Shown here piece by piece: positions 33,041 to 42,366 of a stretch of DNA of 64,000 nucleotides. The notes under the pieces are model-generated. The model did not search any database. It had not been told where the DNA came from and saw nothing but the letters and a program-made list of their open reading frames with translations. Each line of letters starts with the position of its first letter. Position 1 is the first letter of the stretch. A program made the translations under genes and the position numbers. The stretch comes from WHTI01 sp963826105. Lineage in GTDB: Bacteria > Actinomycetota > CADDZG01 > WHSQ01. Location: assembly GCA_963826105.1 (NCBI GenBank), contig CAWGWA010000006.1, forward strand, positions 186,001-250,000. Reading direction: 5' to 3'.

Positions 33041-33926
33041 TCAGGGCACCAGCAGATCCAACGTGACTAACCCCGGCCAGAGAGCGAACACGATGACCAC
33101 GGGCATGATGAGAAAGACCACAGGCACCAGCATGAGGACCTCTCGCCTTCCACCCAGTTCCAGGAGATAGCGACGACGTCCCTCTCGGAGGTCCGTCGCC
33201 TGTGCCCTAAGGACCTCCGAGAGCGGCGCACCTTTCTCGATCCCGATGATCAATGCATCAACGAGGCGGAACACCGTGGGGTCGGGGACTCTTCGTTTGA
33301 ATGTCTCAAGGGCGGTGATCAATGGATCTCCTGCTCGAACGTCAGCGACCACACGGCGGAGTTCATCGCCGATACCTCCAGGCATGTGTGCGGACACCCT
33401 GCCGAAGGCAGCAGGGACGGATTCCCCGGCCATGATCGAAAGTGTCAGGAGATCCATCGCTAACCGGAAGCTCTTGGACCAACCTCGCGGTGCGTTCAAT
33501 GGTTCGTCGTCCCAACAACCAATCCCGCGCCAAGATGCCGGTCACGAAACTGAGAACACCCAGAGCAGCGACTGCAGTCGGCGCAGACCTTATCCCCGCG
33601 GCGGCTCCGAGACCGAACAGAGCGGCTACCCCCACGATCCCAGTCACTCCCCAGGTCACTTGCTCGAGTCGGAACTGTCCAGGAGTCAACTCGCTCCCGG
33701 CGGAATTGAGACGCTGAGTTAGACGTGCGGTTGAACCGGGTCGAGACCGCTCCCAGAGAAGCTGGAGGCGGGACCCCATGACAGAACGTGGAGCGGTTGT
33801 CAGGAGTGGGCTCGGCCGACCATGCAGGCCCCCTAGATATGGTTCGACTCGATCAACGAGGTTTCTGCGGCGAGCGAACGGAAGCGACGATACGAAGAGA
33901 GTGAAGCCAGCGGCTCCCAAGATCAC
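33041..33926 (-). CDS. tadC: TadC-like type II/IV secretion F-domain protein, single frame break
   Basis: GTG 33926 overlaps the TadB stop (GTGA). The N-terminal membrane segment (VILGAAGFTLFVSSLPF) is followed by TM helices (GVTGIVGVAALFGLGAAAGI; AVAALGVLSFVTGILA). RTARLVQELP then breaks frame near 33473 (one extra G) to LAMDLLTLSIMAGESVPAAF and RVVADVRAGDPLITALETF, the T2SSF domain. The C-terminal helices (REVLMLVPVVFLIMPVVIVF) complete it. The joined length is about 294 residues. TadC and TadB form the inner-membrane platform on which the TadA ATPase drives pilus extension. Confidence 0.8.
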
Positions 33927-34781
33927 GACGACGCCGCTGATGACAGTCGACGCTCCTCCGGCAACCTCGCCGCCCGCAGCATCAGCCGGTATCCGACGAA
34001 CGTAGCCATCCCTCCCCCTGCGATGACCAGGATCCCCGTCGGAGAGTCGTATGCCCTTGCGGCCTCGGGCCGAGTACTCATCATGACCAGAACTACCCAA
34101 GGTGCTGCGGAGGCGACGCGTGCTGCGGTTACCGTCCAGGACCACCGGGGCTCGATCTCCCTCCGGATGCGTGCATCCTCTGATACGAAGTCGGACGTGG
34201 TCCGCAGCACGTGTACGAGATCAGAGCCTCCGACCTCGTGTGCGAGTAGCAGGGATGCACCAACGTGATCGGCAATCGGGTCGGCCAGGGTGCGGGTCAG
34301 TGAGTTGATTCCATTGAGGAAACTCCCGGTTGAGCGATACGTGGAGACGAAGGCCCGGAATCCAGCTCGGAGTTCGGCCGGTCCGCGCTCCGCCAGAGCG
34401 GAGCAAGACTCAGGGAGCGAGACTCCGGCCCGAACGGAGGCAATCAAACTGGCCAGTGCGTCAGGCCATGCATCCCTGAAAGTCGTCGCCGCCGTTGTGA
34501 TCTGACTCGAAGGAAGGACAACGGAATGGTCGAGCCCAAGACTGCTCCCGCTATCCCGATGGCGGTTGATGACGTCAGGCCCGCTGCAAAGACGAATGAC
34601 AACAGGGTGGAAACGCCAAGGCCGGTCAAGAGCTTCGGCGCGGTCAAGGCAGGAAAACCGGCATCGATCGCACGATCGTCAAGGCGAGACATGAACCGCG
34701 ATCGGTGGTTACTGGCGGAACCGTGAGCCCGTTGTATAGAAGGAGTAACCCCAGTGCCGCGAGGAGGGCGACGAGGTTCAT
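33923..34781 (-). CDS. tadB: TadB-like pilus platform protein, two frame breaks
   Basis: ATG 34781 overlaps the TadA stop (ATGA). MNLVALLAALGLLLLYNGLT is the first membrane helix. After a break near 34690 the frame continues SRLDDRAIDAGFPALTAPKL and STLLSFVFAAGLTSSTAIGI. After a second break near 34470 it reads DAWPDALASLIASVRAGVSL and SGSFLNGINSLTRTLADPIA, the T2SSF domain, followed by two terminal helices (SAAPWVVLVMMS; ILVIAGGGMATFVGYRLML). The restored length, about 286 residues, is normal for TadB. It is the platform partner of TadC. Confidence 0.8.
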
Positions 34782-36002
34782 CTGAGGATCTGCTCCAGCT
34801 CGACTCCGGCAGCCTCAAATCGTTCTCGCCTCGGGGGTTGGAGTCCCGTCCAACGCAGCCCATCGGGCGTCCTTTCCCACAACAAGGCTGACTCGATGGT
34901 GTCGCCTTCAGTTCTACCGGTGATCCCTCTGATCTCTTCGACCCGTCGCTTCCCCGCGTGTTGGGAGAGATGAACGACCAGATCGACCGAACCCGCCACG
35001 GTTGGGATCACAAATGAGTGATTGACGTTCTCGCCGGCAAGGAGCGGAAGTGTGGTGAGCTTCCTCACTGCCTCGGTGGCACTATTCGTGTGGATCGACG
35101 TCATACCAGGGAGACCCGAATTGAGCGCGACTAGTAGATCGAGGGCTTCCTTCTGTCTCACCTCTCCCACGATCAGGCGGTCGGGTCGCATGCGAAGGGA
35201 CTCCACGATCGAACGACGCAGATCGATCTCGCCACGACCCTCCAGGTTCGACTGCCTCGTCTGCATGCCGACCACGTCCGGGAGGTTGATCTGCAACTCA
35301 AAGACTTCCTCGCAGGTGACCACGCGTTCGCTTGGAGGAATGGCGGCTGCGAGACAGTTCAAGAGCGTGGTCTTGCCCGACTGGGTTCCACCCCCCACCA
35401 CGATGTTCAACCCCGCCTCTACAGAAGCTTCTAGGAAATCGGCGGCTGCCTGTTCTAGTGATCCAAGCCGTACGAGTTCCTCTAAGCGATGCGTGTGGAG
35501 GACGAACTTCCTAACGTTGACCGCCCAGTGCTTCCGAGTGATATCTGGTATGGCGACATGAAGTCGAGAACCGTCGGTGAGGGTGGCATCGACGAATGGC
35601 ATCGACAGGTCTAGCCGCCTGCCGCTGGCTCGGAGCATCCGCTCGACCAGGTGGCTGATGTCGCCGTCGTTGAGCAAGATGCTGGTGAGCTGGTGATGTC
35701 CGTCTCTTACACAGAACACCCGTCCGGGTCCGTTTATCCGAGATTTCCTCGACAGTAGGGTCATCCAAGAGCGGCTGCAGTGGACCAAATCCAGCCACTC
35801 GGTCAAGAACACGCCGTTTCAACGTGTCTCGATCGTCGATGCGAGGAAGGCTGCTGGCCTGCGTTCTGGTTTCGTAGGCCCCGATCACCTCGTCCACGAG
35901 GTTAGAGATACGAGCAGGGCCATCGCTGCCGGGATCTAGACACTGGCGCCTCACGAGCTCCCGGACCTCGTCTTCCACAATGGAAAGCGGAGATGGGTTC
36001 AT
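34778..36002 (-). CDS. tadA: TadA/CpaF-type pilus assembly ATPase, single frame break
   Basis: The N-terminal part (MNPSPLSIVEDEVRELVRRQ; LDRVAGFGPLQPLLDDPTVE) belongs to CpaF. One extra C near 35738 separates EEI from INGPGRVFCVRDGHHQ (family consensus EEIWINGPxxV). Beyond it are Walker A VVGGGTQSGKTTLLN, the Asp box (RVVTCEEVFELQI), Walker B (MRPDRLIVGEVRQKEALDLL) and the His box (GMTSIHTNSATEAVRKL). The restored length is about 407 residues. The hexameric cytoplasmic ATPase powers Flp pilus polymerisation. ATG 36002 overlaps the TadZ stop (ATGA). Confidence 0.88.
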
Positions 36003-37204
36003 CGTGTCCTCACCAACCGTGTGAGTAGACCTCGAGGCTCCGCTGGGGCCCCAAGTGAAGCGCAAAGCGATCTGACGGCAGTCGGAACCGACCCGCCTGG
36101 TCCCATCTCTCTCACAGCTCGTCCCAAACCGATGGCGGCTCCGAAGGCGGCTGGATCGTCGGGGACGTACGCCGCCGGTCGCTTGCCGACATGCTTTCGG
36201 AACAAGTCGCCGATAGCGTGTTCGCCGCCTCGCGCCCACCGAGTCGGCCACGATCCTCACCTTGTCCGGATCGACTATTCGAGACAGTGCTTCGTAGGCC
36301 CACAGGAAGTTCTTGAGTCCGATGGGATCGCTGCGGCAAACGGCGATGATCTTGTCGGCTTCCTCTAGCGTCTGCCGTGTCATCCGATCCCGCCCAGTGC
36401 CCGACTCACCAACCGTGTCAGGGCTCTCGATCGAGAACCCGCAGTCACACACTGTCGAGGAGAACGACGAGCGCGCTACCGTCAACAACTGACGCCAACC
36501 GTAGTCAGAAACATCGGGCCACAAGGTGCCTCGTGGGAGCCCGGGCAGCACAACCGGACCACCTTTGCCCGATCGACGAAGGTCCAGGTCCAGTCGTGCA
36601 GCATCCAGCTCATCCTTCGCGGACGCGGCTGCCCACACCACTGTTGGCACCTCTTCCAGGAATCCGAGCATCTGGACGATGTCTCCGCCGTAGGATTCTC
36701 ATCAATCAAGAGACACGTATCCCCGGCTGCGGCGATCTCGTAGGCAAGCTCGATAGCGATCGAACTACGCCCCGGCGCCCCTTTCGGACCCCAGACGGCA
36801 ATCAGCCTGCCGTTGGGCTTCGAGGGTTGGCTTGAGGGTCGGGGAGGCGGAGGAGGCGCCTCTACGGAACGGCACCGAGACACGATCTCGGCTGCGGATG
36901 AGCCGGCCGGTATCAGCGAAGCGCCGAGAGCCGCAAGTCGATCAGCCTCAGCCCCAACCTCCACGACACCGACGATGCGAAGCCCAGCTCGTGCCGTTTC
37001 CTCTGCCGATGCAGCATCGAACCAAGAGGGAGCACCTACGGAAACGATCGCGTTGATGCCGCCCCCGCGCATCGTCGCAAGGAGTTCCATACGGTCCATG
37101 CACCGCAATAGAAGGTCGACGTTGCTGTGATCCGCAAGCTGAGCCGCGACTTCGGGCTCCCTTTCGGGGTCACCGGCGAGGGTTACAAGTCGGAGGGGAT
37201 TCAT
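35999..37204 (-). CDS. tadZ: TadZ/CpaE-like MinD-family protein, two frame breaks
   Basis: An N-terminal receiver-like region (LVTLAGDPEREPEVAAQLAD; VEVGAEADRLAALGASLIPA) is followed by a deviant Walker A, LIAVWGPKGAPGRSSIAIEL, and by LLIDENP. After a missing base near 36693 comes YGGDIVQMLGFLEE, the family pattern DADTYGG-X-QMLGL. A second break near 36244 leads to ARGGEHAIGDLFRKHVGKRP and AAYVPDDPAAFGAAI. Joined length is about 400 residues. TadZ positions the pilus machine at the pole and binds ATP; Ser/Arg in place of Lys-Thr in the P-loop suggests weak or absent hydrolysis. Confidence 0.82.
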
Positions 37205-37875
37205 TCAAAGTCCTCCGCCCGCACGGTCTCCGTCCCCGTTGTGCCGACCGCCCCAACGACGCGGACGATATCGATCTCGGCCGTCCGCACGGCGAAGGCA
37301 ACTCTTGCGGAATCCTCCGGTGAGATGGCAACAGTGATCCCCACCAGGGCGTCCTCTCCAAGGGTCAACCCGCCAGCGGTCACAACCTCCAGTACCTCAG
37401 CACCGCGGAGGAGGAGACTCGTCTTGGCCCTGATGTCCCCAGGATCGAAGGTCGCGTAGACATCGATCCTGTCTCCTGGCCTGAGATCGCCACCGACGGC
37501 GTGCTCGGGGGCCACGGGGATGGTCATCGATCGTGAGGCAGCCGACTCCGTGGACGAGATCCAATCAGCAGCAATCAGCTCGCCGGCTCCTACGGCCCGG
37601 GTCAGGATGGCCCCCTCGAGCACCCGCTCCGCCGGGACGTAACGCGTGCGAGAACGGAGGCCGGGAGACTCGCCTGGACCAACTCAAGTCGTCGGACCCG
37701 AGAATGTGGTCTTGAGGGAGATCCGGACCGTGGTCCAAAGGGGAACGGTTGATTGGGCACCCTCGATCATGCGCTGACCTGCGAGCAGCGCCGAGCAGAA
37801 GAGGATGAGCCCCAGGGCCGTCCTCACGTTGACCCAAGATGCTCGAGCGTGACGCCTCGTCACAGCAACGTCCAC
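37201..37875 (-). CDS. cpaB: CpaB/RcpC-like SAF-domain protein of the Tad pilus, three frame breaks
   Basis: ATG 37875 (MDVAVTRRHARASWVNVRTA) leads to an N-terminal anchor, LGLILFCSALLAGQRMIEGA, and STVPLWTTVR. Three breaks near 37723, 37686 and 37640 connect DLPQDHILGSDDL, ELVQASLPASVLAR and YVPAERVLEGAILTRAVGAG, the SAF domain that is also found in flagellar FlgA. The C-terminal RcpC part follows (PVAPEHAVGGDLRPGDRIDV; EVLEVVTAGGLTLGEDALVG). The protein is probably periplasmic or cell-wall facing, contributing to the pilus channel. It is the first gene of the operon and overlaps tadZ by 4 bases. Confidence 0.78.
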
Positions 37876-37970
37876 TCACTCCTCCTTCCAACCGAGGCTT
37901 AGCAGCCCAAACGGAACCAAACTGGCTCAGATACAAGAATCTGGGAGGTCGCAGTGCTATCGTCCGAAAC

Positions 37971-38230
37971 GTGAGCCCTAGAGAGCGTGAGAAGGTGCAG
38001 GGGTCGAGTCCCGGTTCTTGACCCTCGAGGACGTTTCGGCGTACTTGAACGTCAGCGTGCCTCAGGTCTACGCGCTTGTTCGATCCGGAGACCTTCCTGC
38101 TATCAAGCTTGGCGGCCGTGGGGTTTGGCGTGCAGATCGGGCGCAACTCGAGAGCGACCTCGAGCGACTCCACGAGGAGACCCAAGCGTGGGCGAAGGCG
38201 CATCCCCTCAATCCAAAGTCCAAGGGTTGA
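37971..38230 (+). CDS. excisionase/MerR-like helix-turn-helix DNA-binding protein
   Basis: FLTLEDVSAYLNVSVPQVYA, LVRSGDLPAIKLGGRGVWRA and DRAQLESDLERL form a compact winged HTH of the excisionase type (HTH_17). The open frame visible begins at TTG 38018. The residues VESRFL just before it, and a GTG at 37971 one frame away (VSPREREKVQG), suggest the real start is at 37971 with one G missing from the GGGG near 38000. The protein would be about 86 residues. Such a protein beside a Tad operon and next to the gene at 38235 is a recurring actinobacterial arrangement and may regulate the pilus genes. Confidence 0.65.
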
Positions 38231-38234
38231 GTCG

Positions 38235-38741
38235 CTAGCCAAGAGCGACACCGTCCTCGAACCCGATCGAATCGATGGCATCAAGGCCAACGAGTAGTTC
38301 TCCGATGGGGGTCTGTATAGAAACGTGATCCGGGCCAGCCGCCAAGATCCGCCCTTTGTGCCGACCCCGTCCCGTCAAATCGAGCGTCGCTAACCCTCGC
38401 TTTCGGGCGACTGAACGCACGACAGCGAGCATGGAAATCTGAACCCGGCGTGGTGCATCCCCGGTCCCGGGGCTCAACACCACCCTTCGCATCGGGAAGA
38501 GCATGCTTTGCACGCCCACCACACCGACGAAGTCCTCGCCGACGACTTCGACGGGAAGCCTGACACCTGAAACTTGGATGAGATCGATGGGTCCACTTCT
38601 TGCCGCAACGTCAGTCAGTGTGCGGCCCTGCCGGAGACTCATCGCCAAATCGTGGGCGAGGACATCGTCCTCTGCCGAGATGGCGGCCTCGAATGAAGCC
38701 TCTAGGGAAGAGAAAAGTCTGTTAAGCCCTGCGTCCCCCAT
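38235..38741 (-). CDS. conserved actinobacterial protein of unknown function
   Basis: I start at ATG 38741 (MGDAGLNRLFSSLEASFEAA), where the family-like sequence begins; the longer frame to 38849 adds an unconvincing extension. The 168 residues have an N-terminal helical part (ISAEDDVLAHDLAMSLRQGR), then a strand-rich part (VEVVGEDFVGVVGVQSMLFP) and a C-terminal small barrel-like stretch (RGRHKGRILAAGPDHVSIQT; GELLVGLDAIDSIGFEDG). I recall similar proteins beside HTH and Tad genes in actinobacteria. The function is unknown; an RNA- or membrane-associated small-barrel role is only a guess. It converges with the HTH gene. Confidence 0.55.
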   Translation of the reverse strand: MGDAGLNRLFSSLEASFEAAISAEDDVLAHDLAMSLRQGRTLTDVAARSGPIDLIQVSGVRLPVEVVGEDFVGVVGVQSMLFPMRRVVLSPGTGDAPRRVQISMLAVVRSVARKRGLATLDLTGRGRHKGRILAAGPDHVSIQTPIGELLVGLDAIDSIGFEDGVALG

Positions 38742-38922
38742 AGGTACTCCCGCCCGGTGCTCCCACACATCCGCCAACGTGCTTCCTCTCAATTGAATAC
38801 CACATAAATCATCCCTAACCCATCCAGATTGACACTCTCGGTGAGGCATGGCATCCTCAGGCTAACATAGGTAAACGGGGGCAAATGGACGTGGATGGAG
38901 CCCCAACGGATTAGGAGGCGAC

Positions 38923-39565
38923 ATGGCTTCTCTGGATCTCACGCTCCACTCATGGCTCGAGAACGCGGCGATTGCGGCCTTGGTCTGCTGCCTCTTCTAT
39001 GTTGTGCTGTGGATGGCGCTCGCAGTGCGAATCAGGGTTCGGCGTATCCGTCGGATACGAGCCACTGCTCTTCAGCGCCTCCTTCCCCTAGTTGGCCTAG
39101 CGATCGCGGCAGGGCCCCGCCAGGAGGACTCCACGCATCGTCACCCAGGAAACCCACGTCACTCACCTCACGCCGCTTTCCCCTGGTCCGAGTCCGAGGG
39201 CTGGTCCCCTCTCCGGCCGTCGGACTCGGACCCCCTTGTGAGTCCCGGGGGGAGGCGCCCACCGACTGCCCCGTCGTCACATCCTGCGATCCACCCGGAA
39301 CGAAGGTCGGACGATCGAGTCCTCACCCCTCTCTTCGAACGCGCCGGTCGCACAATCGAGCGCGGGCTCATGGCAAAACGATATGAAGTGGCCGCCGGCG
39401 ACTCCCTTTGGAAAATCGCGCAGCGGGAACTCCGTTCGGACGATTCCGTTGCGATCCAGAACTACTGGCAGAAGATCTTCGAGGCCAACCGATCGGTGCT
39501 TGGAGCGGATCCCGAATCTCATACACGCCGGGCAAACGATCACGCTTCCCCCTCGTAAGAATTGA
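38923..39565 (+). CDS. membrane-anchored LysM-domain protein, single frame break
   Basis: AGGAGG precedes ATG 38923. An N-terminal membrane helix (ENAAIAALVCCLFYVVLWMA) and a basic stretch (RIRVRRIRRIR) are followed by a Pro/Ser-rich linker. A LysM domain ends the protein: YEVAAGDSLWKIAQRELRSD, NYWQKIFEANRSVLGADP, then after one extra G near 39514 NLIHAGQTITLPPRKN and stop 39565. The joined length is 214 residues. LysM binds peptidoglycan, so the protein probably links membrane and cell wall. It may belong to the pilus locus. Confidence 0.75.
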
Positions 39566-39653
39566 GTTCTGCCGGGGGCGTCCTCGATTCCGGGACTGTG
39601 GATCCCCATGAATCTGATGCCCTCGGCGGTCTCTCCTTGAAAGGAGTGCGTCG

Positions 39654-40112
39654 ATGTCTAGAAGGGTCCGCAACCTCATTATCACTGCGGCAGCGCCCCT
39701 CGTCGCCATCTCATTGCTCTGGGGAGTCGTCGGTTCTGACCGCCCTACACCGCCGACTCGTCACGATCCGGAACCGGTGGCTTCTGCTTCCCCGTCGCCC
39801 GAGCCCTCTGATTCGCACCAAGTTCACGACTCGGAGCGTCTGTATTCGATCCCCCTCTATCGACTAAGTGGCCTCTCCGCCACCACCCTCCCGGGGACAC
39901 GTTTGGAAATTTGGGTCTCATGGTCAAAGAAGGTTCTGGATACACGAAAACTGCAACGGCTGATCGACCAAGCAACTCTCGAGAGGATCGAAGCAGGCGC
40001 TTCACCCGAAGCTCCTCCGATAGTCACCTTGCGGGTGCCGGTGAAGGAGCTACCGCGCCTTATCTGGGGTGAATTGTTGGGGGAACTCGCGGTCGCAGCA
40101 CGCCCCGACTAG
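39654..40112 (+). CDS. membrane-anchored or exported protein of unknown function
   Basis: AAAGGAG lies before ATG 39654. The product has an N-terminal hydrophobic segment (LIITAAAPLVAISLLWGVVG) and a Pro/Ser-rich linker (TPPTRHDPEPVASASPSPEP). A domain of about 90 residues follows (LPGTRLEIWVSWSKKVLDTR; VTLRVPVKELPRLIWGELLG) with no recognised family. Position directly after the LysM gene, in the same direction and with a similar anchor-linker-domain plan, suggests the two act together at the cell envelope. There is no Cys for lipidation. Confidence 0.5.
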   Translation: MSRRVRNLIITAAAPLVAISLLWGVVGSDRPTPPTRHDPEPVASASPSPEPSDSHQVHDSERLYSIPLYRLSGLSATTLPGTRLEIWVSWSKKVLDTRKLQRLIDQATLERIEAGASPEAPPIVTLRVPVKELPRLIWGELLGELAVAARPD

Positions 40113-40121
40113 GGTGACGCG

Positions 40122-40430
40122 ATGACTGACGAGCGGCGCGCTCCTACGAGGCGGCACAGCCTGATGGGCAAGGATCTCGACGGCAATACCGTCGTTCTGT
40201 CGTTCACGATCTCCCACTCGCTCTACACCTGCCCGGGGTGCAAGGGGCAGATCGAGGTTGGGCGGGAGCACACGCTCGTTCGCTACGTCGAGCCGGATGG
40301 CGAGGCGTGGCACCAGCACTGGCACCGGGATTGCGCCCGGAGCCTCGAGCGGGAGATGAAGAACATCCAGACCCGGCCGGCAGCAGAGCTCCAGGGCAGG
40401 CGCGGGCCGAAGCCCAGGCGGAGACGCTGA
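40122..40430 (+). CDS. small probable zinc-binding protein
   Basis: This 102-residue basic protein has SLYTCPGCKGQIEVGREHTL and AWHQHWHRDCARSLERE. The Cys-X2-Cys pair and the His-Trp-His-X2-Cys group would make a treble-clef-like zinc site. I recall the same arrangement in a widespread actinobacterial family often mislabelled as ATP/GTP-binding proteins. The Arg-rich C-terminus (RRGPKPRRRR) could touch nucleic acid. It starts 10 bases after the previous stop, with weak ribosome signals. Function unknown. Confidence 0.6.
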   Translation: MTDERRAPTRRHSLMGKDLDGNTVVLSFTISHSLYTCPGCKGQIEVGREHTLVRYVEPDGEAWHQHWHRDCARSLEREMKNIQTRPAAELQGRRGPKPRRRR

Positions 40431-40434
40431 GCGG

Positions 40435-40956
40435 CTAGTTCGAGTTCTGCTCGGCGACCTCGGCGAGGCGGGGCGGGTCACAGGAGCGGCACGGGGCGAG
40501 GCCTTCGGCGGCCGCCTGACGCACCGTGATTGCAGGCAGGTCGGGCTTGCCTTCGAGGACCCGGCAACCGGCCACGTGGTAGGTGTCGCCTCCGGCGAGG
40601 ACCTGGATCGACTCAGCAGTGGTGGCCCCAGCTGGGGCCGACATCCGGCCAAGGGTGCGGGATAGGAGCGTCGCCATGTCGTCGAACTGTTTGCTCTGGG
40701 CTTGACGCTCGGAGCGCATGCTGGCCAGCACCAGGAGGAGGCAGCCGGTGACGATCAGGCCGATGCCCATGAAGCCGCCGGAGAGCAGGTAGGGGAACTG
40801 GCTGTCGACCCTCACGTGGTTGGAGGCGCCGTCCCAGGCCTTGGCGATGACTACGAAGCCCCCGGCGAGGAACAGCAACCCGAGCATCCGGGTGGTCCGG
40901 ACACGCCGGTCGACGTCCGTGCGGAAGGTCTGCCACATCGCTCGCATCTTCTTCAT
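40435..40956 (-). CDS. two-span membrane protein with a C-terminal Cys/His motif
   Basis: Two membrane helices (MLGLLFLAGGFVVIAKAW; GGFMGIGLIVTGCLLLVLAS) are followed by a cytoplasmic helix. The terminal module IQVLAGGDTYHVAGCRVLEG ... EGLAPCRSCDPP resembles the H-X3-C ... C-X2-C metal- or DNA-contact module of Ada-like domains and of the tail found on some secreted nucleases. The protein is 173 residues, starts at ATG 40956 and converges with the small zinc protein, with 4 bases between stops. Function unknown. Confidence 0.55.
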   Translation of the reverse strand: MKKMRAMWQTFRTDVDRRVRTTRMLGLLFLAGGFVVIAKAWDGASNHVRVDSQFPYLLSGGFMGIGLIVTGCLLLVLASMRSERQAQSKQFDDMATLLSRTLGRMSAPAGATTAESIQVLAGGDTYHVAGCRVLEGKPDLPAITVRQAAAEGLAPCRSCDPPRLAEVAEQNSN

Positions 40957-41106
40957 GACGTTCCTATCCCCCTGTGAAAGTCCGGTTTGTCGGGTTGTCC
41001 AGGAGCCTGTTTGCTCCCTTGGGCTACGAAGCAGGAATACGGCGTCTGGGGGCCAATCCCTCCCTCAGAAGGAACATCTATCCGATGGACGGGGAGGTTA
41101 CATCCA

Positions 41107-42366
41107 GTGCGACGCGGCGCTTCGGTACTGATCATCTTCATGCTTGCCGCACTAGCAGTCGTGGCCCCAGTTGCCTCGGCTAAGACCAAGAAGGCGAAGC
41201 CGGGGCTGGCCGCCTCCGCGTACTACTGGGAACACCAGACGAGCCAGCCCATCACCGATCCCACCACCGACGCGGACATCCTCACGATCGAGGGTCCCAA
41301 CACCTTCTGTCCCACGACGCCCGTCGGGGGCCTTCCGGAGGAGTCAGGCCAGTGCGAGCCTGGTCGGCTCCCCGTAATGGTGGTCAACTCCGACTACGAG
41401 ACCCCCGAGATGATGTCGGCGGTCGGCTTCGATCTCTCGGTCGTTCCTTTCGGCGCCAAGGTGAAGAGCTTTAAAGCCACCTTCGTCGAGGCCAATGACG
41501 AGAAGTCGCAGCAGATGAACGCCGACGGCAAGAAGCTGCAGGCGTGCCTCGTCACCCAGTTCTTCGGTGACGGCGACGCCCGAGAGTACGAAGAGGCTCC
41601 CAAGTTCAAGTGCAGCAAGAAGGACCCGATCGCTTCCCGCAAGGAGGCCAAGGTCAAGAACGCCGACGGCGAGAAGGTCGACGGCTTCATCTGGTCCTTC
41701 AACCTCACCGGCTTCGCCAAGAAGTGGACCAGCGGCAAGATCCCGGTCGCGGCCATCATGTTGCAGCCGGTGCAGCCCAAGGAAGCGAAGTTCGACCCCG
41801 CGACCGACTCCAACTGGCGTGTCGTTCTCGCCGGCGGTGTCGAAGAGGGCGGCATGAAGACCGAGATGGTCTACACCGAGCCCGCCCTCCCCGAGATTCC
41901 CGATGTCATCGATGACGGCACCACTACGACCGGATCGACCGACACGGGCGACTTCAGCACCGACACGACCGACACCGGTAGTGACCTCGGCACCGATACC
42001 CCGGCGGCCGAAGAGGAGCCGGTCGATCTTGCCTCCGGTCCGACGTCTGCGGAGGAGATCTTCTCGAAGGTCGGCGGCATCCCCTGGTACGGGTGGCTGG
42101 CGCTGCTCGCGGGGATGATCGGATTCTCTGCTCTTCGTACCGTGATCCTCGACTCGGCGACCGGAGCACGTCCCGGTGGCGTCCTCTCTCAGATCCACCG
42201 CATCAATGCAGAGCGACGCGGCGTCGACCCGGCCGCCACCACGGCGGTCTCTCCGCTCGCCGCCCTTAGCGGCAAGTTCAACTCCGTCCGCCGCGACCGT
42301 CACCAAGGCCGTGTCGCGCCTTCCGCTTCCCAAGAGAAAGGCCTGACCAACCGTGTCTCTCCGTAG
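41107..42366 (+). CDS. secreted, C-terminally membrane-anchored protein upstream of the liv operon
   Basis: GTG 41107 has GGGGAGG eight bases upstream and opens a signal peptide, VRRGASVLIIFMLAALAVVA, ending in ASA. The external part, about 280 residues, is Lys- and Asp-rich (LSVVPFGAKVKSFKATFVEA; KVDGFIWSFNLTGFAKKWTS) and leads to an acidic Thr/Asp linker (DTGDFSTDTTDTGSDLGTDT). A membrane helix follows (WYGWLALLAGMIGFSALRTV) and then a cytoplasmic tail of about 75 residues. No family is recognised. Its stop overlaps the substrate-binding protein gene by 14 bases, so it is part of the transporter operon and may be an accessory receptor. Confidence 0.6.
   Translation: MRRGASVLIIFMLAALAVVAPVASAKTKKAKPGLAASAYYWEHQTSQPITDPTTDADILTIEGPNTFCPTTPVGGLPEESGQCEPGRLPVMVVNSDYETPEMMSAVGFDLSVVPFGAKVKSFKATFVEANDEKSQQMNADGKKLQACLVTQFFGDGDAREYEEAPKFKCSKKDPIASRKEAKVKNADGEKVDGFIWSFNLTGFAKKWTSGKIPVAAIMLQPVQPKEAKFDPATDSNWRVVLAGGVEEGGMKTEMVYTEPALPEIPDVIDDGTTTTGSTDTGDFSTDTTDTGSDLGTDTPAAEEEPVDLASGPTSAEEIFSKVGGIPWYGWLALLAGMIGFSALRTVILDSATGARPGGVLSQIHRINAERRGVDPAATTAVSPLAALSGKFNSVRRDRHQGRVAPSASQEKGLTNRVSP

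Noticed and set aside
37998..38015. A T-arm-like sequence (GGGGTCGAGTCCC) as part of a tRNA gene
   Set aside because: No acceptor stem, anticodon arm or D-arm can be folded around it, and it lies at the 5' end of a convincing HTH coding frame. I found no tRNA gene in the window.
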